Source of the DNA: Bacilli bacterium
Lineage (GTDB): Bacteria > Bacillota_I > Bacilli_A > ML615J-28 > CAG-698
Assembly (NCBI GenBank): GCA_028691905.1
Contig: JAQUYJ010000013.1
Coordinates: 1 to 14,495, forward strand
DNA length: 14,495 nucleotides
Direction of reading: 5' to 3'
Both the position numbers and the translations under genes were made by a program. The notes beneath the pieces were generated by a model. The model had not been told where the DNA came from. It saw nothing but the letters and a program-made list of their open reading frames with translations, and did no database searches. Below, piece by piece: positions 7,233 to 13,942 of the stretch. Each line of letters begins with the position of its first letter. The stretch's first letter is position 1.

Positions 7233-8131
7233 AACACATTTTTGTTATCAATCCCAAAGCCGGTCAGAAAGATATGACTGAATATATTCAATCCCAACTG
7301 AAAAAATTTGTGGATAAAATTGATTATGAAATTTATGTCACAAAAGGAATAAATGATGCGTTGGAGTTTACGAAAGATTATTGTCAAACCCATGATGGAG
7401 CATTACGCTTTTATGCCTGTGGTGGAGATGGAACATTAAATGAAGTAGTGAACGGCTTAATCGATTTTTCTAATGCCAGTATTGCCTGTTATCCGATTGG
7501 GTCAGGGAATGATTTCATTAAGAATTTTGGTACACATGAGGATTTTCTTAATCTGAATAATCTGATTTTAGGAAAGGATCAATTAGTTGATGTCTTTCAA
7601 GTAAATGATCGGTATACAATTAATATATGTAATTTTGGATTCGATGCGGTTGTTGCTGACAATATGGTTAAATTCAAAACTAAATGGCGGGTTAAAGGTA
7701 AAACAGCCTATAATTTGGCTGTTTTCTACAGTCTGCTTTTTAAAACCAAACATGAATGTAAAATTACTGTAGATGGAAAAGTAATGCACAATGGGAAACT
7801 TCTTCTATGTGCAGTAGCAAATGGGATGTGCTATGGTGGAGGGTATTACTGTGCACCCTTAGCAAAATATGATGATGGCTTATTGGATATTAATATCGTT
7901 CGAACGATGTCTCGTTTTCAATTTGTCTCAATGATCGGTAAATATAAAAGAGGCCAACATTTGGATGATAAAAGAATCTCCAAATATATTACTTATCTGC
8001 AGGGGAAAACATTGGATATTGAAGCTCCAAATGGGGTTATCTATTGTATAGATGGTGAGGTAAGCCAATCAGCAAAAATGCGTATGCAAGTTCATCCTAA
8101 AATGGTTCGCTTTGTCGTTCCAAAAAAATAA
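7229..8131 (+). CDS. Diacylglycerol kinase catalytic-domain lipid kinase (DagK/YegS/BmrU family)
   Basis: This 300-residue soluble kinase belongs to the family that phosphorylates diacylglycerol or related lipids using ATP. Seen in order: NPKAG near the start (residues 8-12), the nucleotide-binding GGDGT (65-69), GSGND (91-95), and the C-terminal DGE (275-277) that holds the general base in DgkB. Length and domain order match DgkB, YegS and BmrU, so the exact lipid substrate cannot be decided. If it is DgkB, it returns diacylglycerol released from lipoteichoic acid synthesis to phosphatidic acid. It is translationally coupled to the upstream pseudo-nucleotidyltransferase by a 4-nt overlap, with GAGG at 7217-7220 as ribosome binding site. 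The acpP promoter starts 2 nt after its stop, so no terminator is visible and transcripts may run on into acpP. Confidence 0.93.
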   Translation: MKHIFVINPKAGQKDMTEYIQSQLKKFVDKIDYEIYVTKGINDALEFTKDYCQTHDGALRFYACGGDGTLNEVVNGLIDFSNASIACYPIGSGNDFIKNFGTHEDFLNLNNLILGKDQLVDVFQVNDRYTINICNFGFDAVVADNMVKFKTKWRVKGKTAYNLAVFYSLLFKTKHECKITVDGKVMHNGKLLLCAVANGMCYGGGYYCAPLAKYDDGLLDINIVRTMSRFQFVSMIGKYKRGQHLDDKRISKYITYLQGKTLDIEAPNGVIYCIDGEVSQSAKMRMQVHPKMVRFVVPKK

Positions 8132-8132
8132 C

Positions 8133-8161
8133 TTGACAATAAGTAGAAAATGCGATATGAT
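8133..8161 (+). promoter_or_regulatory. Promoter of acpP
   Basis: A perfect TTGACA (8133-8138) and TATGAT (8156-8161) are 17 bp apart. The predicted start is near 8168. A small inverted repeat, GATAT/ATATC (8154-8158 and 8167-8171), brackets the -10. Confidence 0.85.
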
Positions 8162-8170
8162 AAAAGATAT

Positions 8171-8204
8171 CAAATTGACTTTCTTCTATCGGATAATCAA
8201 TTTG
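8171..8204 (+). repeat. Inverted repeat (leader hairpin) upstream of acpP
   Basis: CAAATTGA (8171-8178) and TCAATTTG (8197-8204) pair perfectly around an 18-nt interval. The repeat starts about 3 nt after the predicted transcription start, so it would form a hairpin at the 5' end of the acpP mRNA. AGGAGG follows at 8211-8216. It could be a transcript-stability hairpin or an operator. It does not match the FapR box as I remember it. Confidence 0.6.
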
Positions 8205-8223
8205 GCTTACAGGAGGAAAAAAA

Positions 8224-8451
8224 ATGTTTGAAAAAGTAAAAGCAATTATTGCGAATGAATTGGGTATCGATGAAAATAAAATCACGATGGAAGCACGTTT
8301 GTCTGAAGATCTGGGAGCTGATTCTCTAGATGCTGTTGAATTAATAATGGCCATTGAAGATGAATTCAATATTAGTGTAAATGATGAAGCTGCCCAAAAA
8401 ATTCATAAAGTCAGCGACATTGTGGAATTTGTAGAAAAAACAGTAAAATAA
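8224..8451 (+). CDS. acpP: Acyl carrier protein
   Basis: This 75-residue acidic protein is the acyl carrier of type II fatty acid synthesis. The phosphopantetheine attachment motif GADSLDAVEL has its Ser at residue 34. The four-helix layout and length are typical. AGGAGG at 8211-8216 precedes the ATG. Unlike many genomes, acpP is not beside fabF, plsX or rnc. It stands alone between its own consensus promoter and terminator, directly after a lipid kinase gene, so the neighbourhood is lipid-related. Confidence 0.98.
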   Translation: MFEKVKAIIANELGIDENKITMEARLSEDLGADSLDAVELIMAIEDEFNISVNDEAAQKIHKVSDIVEFVEKTVK

Positions 8452-8475
8452 AACCTTCGAGAAGAAGGTTTTTTA
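8450..8475 (+). terminator. Terminator after acpP
   Basis: AAAACCTTC (8450-8458) pairs with GAAGGTTTT (8464-8472) across a GAGAA loop and is followed by T's. It begins inside the acpP stop codon. The ABC operon promoter follows 9 nt later. Confidence 0.88.
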
Positions 8476-8483
8476 TTTTTCTG

Positions 8484-8512
8484 TTGACAATATAAAGAGC
8501 CATAGATATAAT
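8484..8512 (+). promoter_or_regulatory. Consensus promoter of the ABC exporter-marR operon
   Basis: TTGACA (8484-8489) and TATAAT (8507-8512) are both perfect, at the ideal 17-bp spacing. The predicted start is about 8519, inside the inverted repeat listed next. Such a strong promoter normally needs a repressor. Confidence 0.92.
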
Positions 8513-8515
8513 ATA

Positions 8516-8537
8516 TTAAGTTGATAACTCAACTTAA
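8516..8537 (+). promoter_or_regulatory. Probable MarR operator at the transcription start
   Basis: TTAAGTTGA (8516-8524) and TCAACTTAA (8529-8537) are perfect 9-bp inverted halves around TAAC. The site begins 3 bp after the -10, covers the predicted +1 and touches the ribosome binding site AAAGGAG (8536-8542). Size and AGTTGA...TCAACT symmetry suit a MarR dimer, and a MarR gene is the last gene of this operon. Binding would block RNA polymerase. That MarR binds here is inference. Confidence 0.75.
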
Positions 8538-8547
8538 AGGAGCATGT

Positions 8548-10326
8548 ATGATAAAAATAATACGTTATTTTAAATGGTGGTACTGGATATTAATATTAAT
8601 AATTGTGGGTTTTATTTATTTGCAAGTAAGTTTGGATTTACTATTGCCCGAATATATGAACAAAATTATCAATTATATCGGTATTAATTATTCCAGTGGA
8701 ATCGATCAAACGTCTAATATTTTATTGGAAGGTTTAAAGATGACGGGAATTAGCTTCGTCAGTATCAGTGCCACAGTTGTTGCAAGTTTTATTGCTACCA
8801 GAATTGGTGCTGCCACAGCTAAAGAAGTAAGAAGAGCTATGTATGAAAAAGTCAACTCCTTTTCTATGGAAGAAATGGAAAAATTTTCTACATCTTCCCT
8901 TATTACCCGTTCAACAAACGATGTTCAACAAGTTCAAATGGTCATCATCATAGCTTTAAGAATGGCTATAACTGCTCCTATTATGGCAACCAAAGCTATT
9001 ATAAAGATATGGGGTATTAGTTCAGAAATGAGTTTTATTGTTGGTATCGGTATTTTTGGTATCATCTTTCTGATTGGTTCAATATTTGTTTTTGCTTTGC
9101 CTAAATTTAAAATGATTCAAAAGCAAATAGATCAATTAAATTTGGTTACAAGAGAAAATTTAACAGGGATTAGGGTGGTTCGAGCTTACAATGCTGAAGA
9201 ATTTGAACAGCATAAATTTGAAAAAGCAAATCATGATTTAACAAAAACCAATTTACATGTAGGATATGCAATGGGATTAATGATGCCGGGTATGCAGCTT
9301 ATTATGAGTGGAGTAAACTTGGCGATTGTATGGTTTGGAGCATTTCTTATTAACAAAGGAACACTTGGTAACAATCCAATCCAAGGGGTTGCTCTGCTGA
9401 TGGAATTTACGACATATGCCACCCATATTGTTATCAGCTTTATGTTTTTAACGATGATGTTTATTATGATGCCGAGAGCTTCTGTCTCAGGTAAAAGAAT
9501 TATGGAAGTACTCGATATTGGTGTTAAAGTTAAAAATCCGCTTCGTGCAGTAGATATGGCATCACGATCAGAAAAGGGAACAATCGTATTTGAAAATGTA
9601 TCGTTTCGTTATCCACGGGCGGAAGCTTGTGTTTTAAATAATATATCTTTTCAAGTGAAACAGGGAGAAACAATCGCATTTGTCGGTTCAACAGGAAGTG
9701 GAAAATCAACACTCCTCAATTTGGTTCCTCGGTTTTATGATGTCACGGAAGGAAAAGTATTGGTAGACGGGATTGACGTTCGGGATTATAATCAAGAAGA
9801 TCTCCATCAATTATTGGGTTATGTTCCCCAACAAGGTATTTTATTCCGAGGAGATATTACATCCAATATTCGTTTCGGTCAGGAAACAATTACAGAAGAA
9901 GAGATAAACAAAGCATTGGAAATTGCTCAGGCGATGGAATTTGTTGAAAAATTAGATGAGAAACTGGACTATCAGATAGCACAGAGTGGAAAAAATGTCA
10001 GTGGTGGTCAAAAGCAACGATTATGTATTGCTCGGGCAATTGCAAGGAAACCGGAAATATATATTTTTGATGATTCATTTTCAGCACTCGACTATAAAAC
10101 AGATTATGTTTTAAGAAGAGCATTGAAGAAGGAAACGAAATCAGCAACAAATTTAATAGTTGCCAGTCGAATCGGTACAATATTGGATGCGGATAAGATT
10201 GTCGTTTTAGAGAAAGGTGAAATTGTCGGCATCGGTACCCATCAGGAATTACTTAAAACTTGCCGGGTATATCAGGAAATGGCTACTTCCCAATTATCAA
10301 TGGAGGAATTAAATTATGCAAACTAA
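8548..10326 (+). CDS. ABC exporter half-transporter 1 (heterodimer subunit with degenerate Walker B)
   Basis: This 592-residue protein has an N-terminal six-helix exporter membrane domain (about 1-320) and a C-terminal ATPase. Walker A is GSTGSGKST (380-388) and the signature is the canonical VSGGQ (484-488). The catalytic Glu after Walker B is Asp (D508-D509), and the switch His is Ser (S540, in VASRIGTI). These changes match the degenerate-site subunit of heterodimeric exporters such as BmrC/BmrD, LmrC/LmrD and TM287/288. It should pair with the next gene and export drugs or lipophilic compounds; the substrate is unknown. I chose ATG 8548, 5 nt after AAAGGAG, over TTG 8521, which lies inside the operator and near +1. 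Its end overlaps the partner gene by 11 nt. Confidence 0.95.
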   Translation: MIKIIRYFKWWYWILILIIVGFIYLQVSLDLLLPEYMNKIINYIGINYSSGIDQTSNILLEGLKMTGISFVSISATVVASFIATRIGAATAKEVRRAMYEKVNSFSMEEMEKFSTSSLITRSTNDVQQVQMVIIIALRMAITAPIMATKAIIKIWGISSEMSFIVGIGIFGIIFLIGSIFVFALPKFKMIQKQIDQLNLVTRENLTGIRVVRAYNAEEFEQHKFEKANHDLTKTNLHVGYAMGLMMPGMQLIMSGVNLAIVWFGAFLINKGTLGNNPIQGVALLMEFTTYATHIVISFMFLTMMFIMMPRASVSGKRIMEVLDIGVKVKNPLRAVDMASRSEKGTIVFENVSFRYPRAEACVLNNISFQVKQGETIAFVGSTGSGKSTLLNLVPRFYDVTEGKVLVDGIDVRDYNQEDLHQLLGYVPQQGILFRGDITSNIRFGQETITEEEINKALEIAQAMEFVEKLDEKLDYQIAQSGKNVSGGQKQRLCIARAIARKPEIYIFDDSFSALDYKTDYVLRRALKKETKSATNLIVASRIGTILDADKIVVLEKGEIVGIGTHQELLKTCRVYQEMATSQLSMEELNYAN

Positions 10327-12151
10327 ACAAAAAAACGCTCCTCCAATGCGACCGGCGGGAGGTCCGGGTCATATGGTGGGAATCCAAAAAGCAAAAAATT
10401 TTAAGAAATCTTTTAAGCAGTTAATTCAACACTTAAAACCATCGCTTCCCATCATCATTATTGCATTGATATTTGCAATCATAGGAACCGTCTTCAACAT
10501 TATCGGACCGAGATTACTGGGTAAAATGACGAATGAAATTCAGTTATCGGTAATGGAAAACAGAAACATTAAACTGGAAACGATTACCCGGATTGGCGTT
10601 ACTATGGTATTTTTATACAGTTTCAGTCTTTTGTTTTCCAGTTTACAAAGTTTCATCATGAATTTTGTTACTCAAAAAATCTCAAAAAATCTAAGAACCG
10701 ATATTTCAACAAAAATCAACCGATTGCCTTTGAAATATTTTGATCATAATAGTTATGGCGATGTGTTAAGTCGTGTAACCAACGATGTCGATACCATGTC
10801 ACAAAGTTTAAATCAATCACTGAGTCAATTTATATCATCGGTGACAATGATAATCGGTATTCTTGTTATGATGATTGATATTAGTCCGCAGTTAACTTTG
10901 GTTGCGGTCATTGCTGTGCCTATCAGTGCTTTATTGATGCGATTGATTATCCGTAATTCTCAAAAATATTTTAAAAAACACCAGGAAAGTCTAGGATTAA
11001 TAAACAGTAATATTGAAGAGGTATATTCCGGCCAAACTGTAATCAAAACTTTTAATGCACATGGCTATTTTAAAAAAGATTTTCTGATGCATAACGAAGA
11101 ATTGACTAAGAGTGCTTGGAAAAGTCAGTTTTTTTCCAGTTTAATGCAACCCATTACTAATTTCATCAGTAATTTAAGTTATGTTGCCATCTGTGTATTT
11201 GGAGGAATTTTGGCGTTAAGACGAGGACTTTTGATAGGAGATATTCAAAGTATGCTGATTTATGTACGGCGTATCAATCAACCACTCGGCCAAATCGCAC
11301 AATCCGCATCTTCGATGCAAGCAGTTGTTGCTGCAGCAGAACGGGTTTTTGAATTCTTAAATGAACCGGAAATGACAAAGGAAAATCCAGTTACATCATT
11401 GAATCAAATTGAAGGAAATGTTGATTTCAGAAATGTCCGCTTTGGGTATAATGAAGAAAAAATAGTCATTAAAAACTTCACTGCGCAAGTGAAAAAAGGT
11501 CAGAAAATTGCAATTGTAGGTCCGACTGGTGCCGGAAAAACGACAATAGTTAATTTACTGATGCGATTTTATGAATTGGATGAAGGGGATATCCTAATTG
11601 ATGGTGTTTCGATAAAAGATCTTTCAAGAGAAAATGTACATCGCTTATTTGGAATGGTATTACAGGATACTTGGTTATTTAAAGGAACAATTTTTGATAA
11701 CTTAGTATACGGCCAAAAAAATATTACCTTGGATCAAGTAAAAGCCGCCTGTAAATTGGCTAATGTAGATCATTTTATCGAATCATTACCCGATAGTTAT
11801 CAGATGATTCTGGAAGAAGAAACATCCATATCAGCAGGACAAAAGCAATTGTTTACGATAGCAAGAGCGATGATTGAAAATGCTCCAATGTTGATTTTGG
11901 ATGAAGCCACTTCCAGTGTTGATACGAGAACCGAAATTTTGATTCAAAAAGCTATGGATAATCTGATGAAAGGGCGAACCAGTTTTGTTATTGCTCATCG
12001 TCTTTCAACAATTAAAAATGCTGATCTGATTTTGGTGATGAATGAGGGTGATATTATTGAAACCGGTACACATGAAACATTACTTGCAAGCAATGGATTT
12101 TATGCAGATCTATATAACAGTCAATTTGAAAAATTAGAGCATGCAATATGA
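10316..12151 (+). CDS. ABC exporter half-transporter 2 (catalytic partner with deviant signature)
   Basis: This 611-residue protein opens with a Gly/Pro-rich cytoplasmic tail (MRPAGGPGHMVGI) often seen in this subunit. An exporter membrane domain (about 35-340) and an ATPase follow. Walker A is GPTGAGKTT (402-410). The signature is altered to SISAGQ (504-509). Walker B keeps the catalytic Glu (LDEATSS, E530) and the switch His is present (H561, in IAHRLSTI). The pattern complements subunit 1: its intact Walker and switch residues with subunit 1's VSGGQ make one working ATP site. Its SAGQ with subunit 1's altered residues makes the degenerate site. GGAGG at 10302-10306 lies inside the end of gene 1, and the stop overlaps marR by 4 nt (ATGA). 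These overlaps favour equal production of the two halves. Confidence 0.95.
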   Translation: MQTKQKNAPPMRPAGGPGHMVGIQKAKNFKKSFKQLIQHLKPSLPIIIIALIFAIIGTVFNIIGPRLLGKMTNEIQLSVMENRNIKLETITRIGVTMVFLYSFSLLFSSLQSFIMNFVTQKISKNLRTDISTKINRLPLKYFDHNSYGDVLSRVTNDVDTMSQSLNQSLSQFISSVTMIIGILVMMIDISPQLTLVAVIAVPISALLMRLIIRNSQKYFKKHQESLGLINSNIEEVYSGQTVIKTFNAHGYFKKDFLMHNEELTKSAWKSQFFSSLMQPITNFISNLSYVAICVFGGILALRRGLLIGDIQSMLIYVRRINQPLGQIAQSASSMQAVVAAAERVFEFLNEPEMTKENPVTSLNQIEGNVDFRNVRFGYNEEKIVIKNFTAQVKKGQKIAIVGPTGAGKTTIVNLLMRFYELDEGDILIDGVSIKDLSRENVHRLFGMVLQDTWLFKGTIFDNLVYGQKNITLDQVKAACKLANVDHFIESLPDSYQMILEEETSISAGQKQLFTIARAMIENAPMLILDEATSSVDTRTEILIQKAMDNLMKGRTSFVIAHRLSTIKNADLILVMNEGDIIETGTHETLLASNGFYADLYNSQFEKLEHAI

Positions 12152-12582
12152 AAACACAACTCGATTTTTTACCTATCCTTTTTAAAAAAATAAAAATCGC
12201 CATGCAGGAAGCAGCAGCAATTGTTTTAGCAAAACACGATTTAAGCAAAATACACACCATGTATTTTATGGTTTTATACCACCATAAAATAGGGCTGACT
12301 ATGAAACAGATGTCTGATTTTATCAATGTGGATAAGGCGAATACGACTAGAGTGATTACCAATCTAGTAAAAACGCAATTTGTAGTAGAAGAAGAGACGG
12401 ATAAAATTCGGAATAAAAAATATCGGTTAACAGAAAAAGGAATGCTGGTTGCAACAGAAATTCAACAAAAAAATCAAGAAATTGAAAAAAAAATCCGGCA
12501 AACTCTGAGTGACACGGAGTGGAATGACTTGATTTCCTTAAGCCAAAAGATAGCACTAATCGATTTTAAAACTCATTTTTAA
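12148..12582 (+). CDS. MarR-family transcriptional regulator
   Basis: This 144-residue protein has the MarR winged-helix layout. Dimerisation helices flank a HTH, LTMKQMSDFINVDKANTTRVITNLVK (about 50-75), followed by a wing with charged residues (VEEETDKIRNKKYRLTEKG, about 76-95). The length is typical. As the last gene of the exporter operon, coupled by a 4-nt overlap to the second ABC gene, it most likely represses the operon from the inverted repeat at 8516-8537 and is released by the exported compound or a similar ligand. Placing the repressor last and in the same transcript gives negative feedback. Ligand unknown. The family call is firm; target and mode are inferred. Confidence 0.92.
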   Translation: MKTQLDFLPILFKKIKIAMQEAAAIVLAKHDLSKIHTMYFMVLYHHKIGLTMKQMSDFINVDKANTTRVITNLVKTQFVVEEETDKIRNKKYRLTEKGMLVATEIQQKNQEIEKKIRQTLSDTEWNDLISLSQKIALIDFKTHF

Positions 12583-12599
12583 ATAAAATGAGTTTTTTT
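12568..12599 (+). terminator. Terminator after marR
   Basis: AAAACTCATTTT (12568-12579) pairs over 12 bp with AAAATGAGTTTT (12585-12596), with further T's. The stop codon of marR lies in the loop, so the hairpin overlaps the coding end. Confidence 0.88.
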
Positions 12600-12628
12600 A
12601 AAAAAAAAATAAAAATATTTTTAAAAAA
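12600..12628 (+). promoter_or_regulatory. A-tract region upstream of the yhbD-like promoter
   Basis: Runs of A at 12600-12609, 12611-12615 and 12623-12628 lie just upstream of the -35. Their average centre-to-centre spacing is about 10.5 bp, as expected for an UP element or a bent segment. The first run overlaps the end of the marR terminator. The role is inferred. Confidence 0.45.
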
Positions 12629-12631
12629 CAC

Positions 12632-12660
12632 TTGACAATAAAACAATGTTACGCTATAAT
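12632..12660 (+). promoter_or_regulatory. Consensus promoter of the yhbD-like/bactofilin operon
   Basis: TTGACA (12632-12637) and TATAAT (12655-12660) are perfect with 17-bp spacing. The predicted start is near 12667, giving a leader of about 25 nt with GAGGTGA at 12681-12687. Confidence 0.92.
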
Positions 12661-12680
12661 ATAATTGTATAAAACAATGT
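12639..12680 (+). repeat. Direct repeat pair around the promoter, possible operator
   Basis: TAAAACAATGT occurs at 12639-12649 (spacer of the promoter) and again at 12670-12680 (leader), 31 bp apart, which is close to three helical turns. An inverted ATTGT core (12664-12668) lies between them. The copies could bind a regulator on one face of the DNA. Confidence 0.5.
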
Positions 12681-12691
12681 GAGGTGAAAAT

Positions 12692-13258
12692 ATGATTTCA
12701 AAGAAAGATTTGTTAAAAGAAATGAATATTTCTTATGGCCAGTTATATCGTTGGAAGAGAGAAGGATTAATTCCAGATGATTGGTTTATTAAACAATCCG
12801 TTGCGACCGGGCAAGAAACGTTTTTTAAAAAAGAACTCATCTTACCTCGTATTCAGTCGATACTGGAACTAAAGGACAAATATCAATTGGAAGAGTTGAG
12901 AAATTTCCTGAATCCGATTTTAAGCGAACGAAATTTTACAATCAAAGAAGTCCTTGCTTTAAACGAAATCGATCCATTTATAGCGAAAAAATACTCGATG
13001 AAAAAAGAAATTTTTACTATTTATGATATTATCCTTTTATACATCTTTTCCATTAATCAAGACAAACTGAATTTTGATGAGTACTTGGACTATGATTTCA
13101 GTGTGCTTAAGGATTTAAATCGTATTGCTTATATTCTTCAGATTAATGAGTATTATCTGCTCATAACCGATTTGAATACCATTATTGATCAGAAAATTAA
13201 CGTGTACAAAAAATATCGCTTTGAAGATGTATCTTCCATGATAGCGAAAGAAATATAG
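12692..13258 (+). CDS. YhbD-like DUF4004 protein with MerR-type HTH
   Basis: This 188-residue protein begins with a MerR-like DNA-binding region (SKKDLLKEMNISYGQLYRWK, then REGLIPDDWFI, about residues 3-35). A helical linker with ELILPRIQSILELKDKYQLEEL follows, then a helical C-terminal part with no motif I recognise. It resembles Bacillus subtilis YhbD (DUF4004), whose gene also precedes bactofilin genes, so the pairing with the next gene supports the call. It probably controls its own operon and may respond to a signal sensed by its C-terminal part; no metal or ligand site stands out. GAGGTGA at 12681-12687 supports the ATG. The next gene starts 9 nt after the stop. Family identification is from context and sequence style, without a search. 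Confidence 0.8.
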   Translation: MISKKDLLKEMNISYGQLYRWKREGLIPDDWFIKQSVATGQETFFKKELILPRIQSILELKDKYQLEELRNFLNPILSERNFTIKEVLALNEIDPFIAKKYSMKKEIFTIYDIILLYIFSINQDKLNFDEYLDYDFSVLKDLNRIAYILQINEYYLLITDLNTIIDQKINVYKKYRFEDVSSMIAKEI

Positions 13259-13267
13259 GAGAAATAA

Positions 13268-13855
13268 ATGAAAGAAGATGTAAAAATTGCAGGTGCAAAT
13301 GTTTTTGGCGGCGGCGAATTTAGAAATGTTAAAATTAGTGGTGCCGGAAAAGTAACAAACGATTTATCAGCTGAAGAAATTAGTGTATCAGGAGCTTTTA
13401 AAGCATTGGGAGAAGTAACAGCAAAACAAATAAAGCTATCTGGATCTGCACATTTTGAAAAAAATGTGAAAAGTGAATACTTTGCTGTAAGCGGTGGAGT
13501 AAAAATATTGGGAAATTTAAACAGCGAAACATTAAAAGTCGCTGGAGAAATTAATTGTAAGGGGGAAGTAAACAGTGATGAAATTAATATCGAATCTACT
13601 GATTCAAAACTATCCAATGTATATGGCGAAAACATATTTATTGGAACAAAATCGTACTTCGGAAGAAGAAAATCTCGTAAAAACCAAGTGCAATTAATAG
13701 AAGCTACTACTGTTGAAGTAAATCAAAGTGAAGTAGATATTATTCGCGGCTCAAAGATTACAGTAGGAGCAAATTCTGTTATAAAACTGGTTGAGTACAG
13801 TGATGAATTGATACTGGAAGACAATGCTGTTGTAAAAGAAAGTATCAAAGTATGA
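13268..13855 (+). CDS. Bactofilin-family polymer-forming protein (YhbE/YhbF-like)
   Basis: This 195-residue protein is rich in short beta strands. Its first half shows a repeat with SG (or AG) at residues 24, 41, 58, 75 and 92, an exact 17-residue period typical of a beta-solenoid. The C-terminal part (about 118-195) has a basic patch (FGRRKSRKN), then ATTVEVNQSEVDIIRGSKITVG and KLVEYSDEL, recalling Bacillus YhbE/YhbF (BacE/BacF). Bactofilins self-assemble without nucleotide into filaments that scaffold cell-shape or envelope and motility machinery. No signal peptide or membrane segment is visible, so it is cytoplasmic. Bacillus has two adjacent copies but only one is present here. AGGAGA at 13257-13262 is its ribosome binding site and overlaps the previous stop. 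A strong terminator follows. Confidence 0.88.
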   Translation: MKEDVKIAGANVFGGGEFRNVKISGAGKVTNDLSAEEISVSGAFKALGEVTAKQIKLSGSAHFEKNVKSEYFAVSGGVKILGNLNSETLKVAGEINCKGEVNSDEINIESTDSKLSNVYGENIFIGTKSYFGRRKSRKNQVQLIEATTVEVNQSEVDIIRGSKITVGANSVIKLVEYSDELILEDNAVVKESIKV

Positions 13856-13861
13856 GTTAAT

Positions 13862-13893
13862 AAAAATCCCATTTATTTAAAAATGGGATTTTT
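13862..13893 (+). terminator. Terminator after the bactofilin gene
   Basis: AAAAATCCCATTT (13862-13874) pairs over 13 bp with AAATGGGATTTTT (13881-13893) around an ATTTAA loop. The A-rich and T-rich arms make it potentially bidirectional. Confidence 0.92.
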
Positions 13894-13913
13894 ATTATTA
13901 TCAACAATTATAC

Positions 13914-13942
13914 TTGAAGATTTTTGTCAATCATAGTAAAAT
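13914..13942 (+). promoter_or_regulatory. Promoter of the CDF transporter gene
   Basis: TTGAAG (13914-13919) and TAAAAT (13937-13942) are 17 bp apart. The predicted start is near 13949, about 13 nt before the ATG, just before or inside AGAGGA (13949-13954). This leaves no room for a leader riboswitch. Confidence 0.65.

Noticed and set aside
8154..8204. FapR or FabT operator at acpP
   Set aside because: The repeats do not match the consensus of either regulator as I remember them; only a general AT-rich resemblance exists.
8521..8547. Upstream TTG start for the first ABC gene
   Set aside because: It falls in the operator palindrome within about 2 nt of the predicted transcription start, leaving no leader; ATG 8548 has AAAGGAG at proper spacing.
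13189..13635. A 148-codon minus-strand frame over the bactofilin gene
   Set aside because: Antisense shadow of a repetitive gene; no ribosome binding site or promoter, and the forward gene has a clear family match and an operon context.
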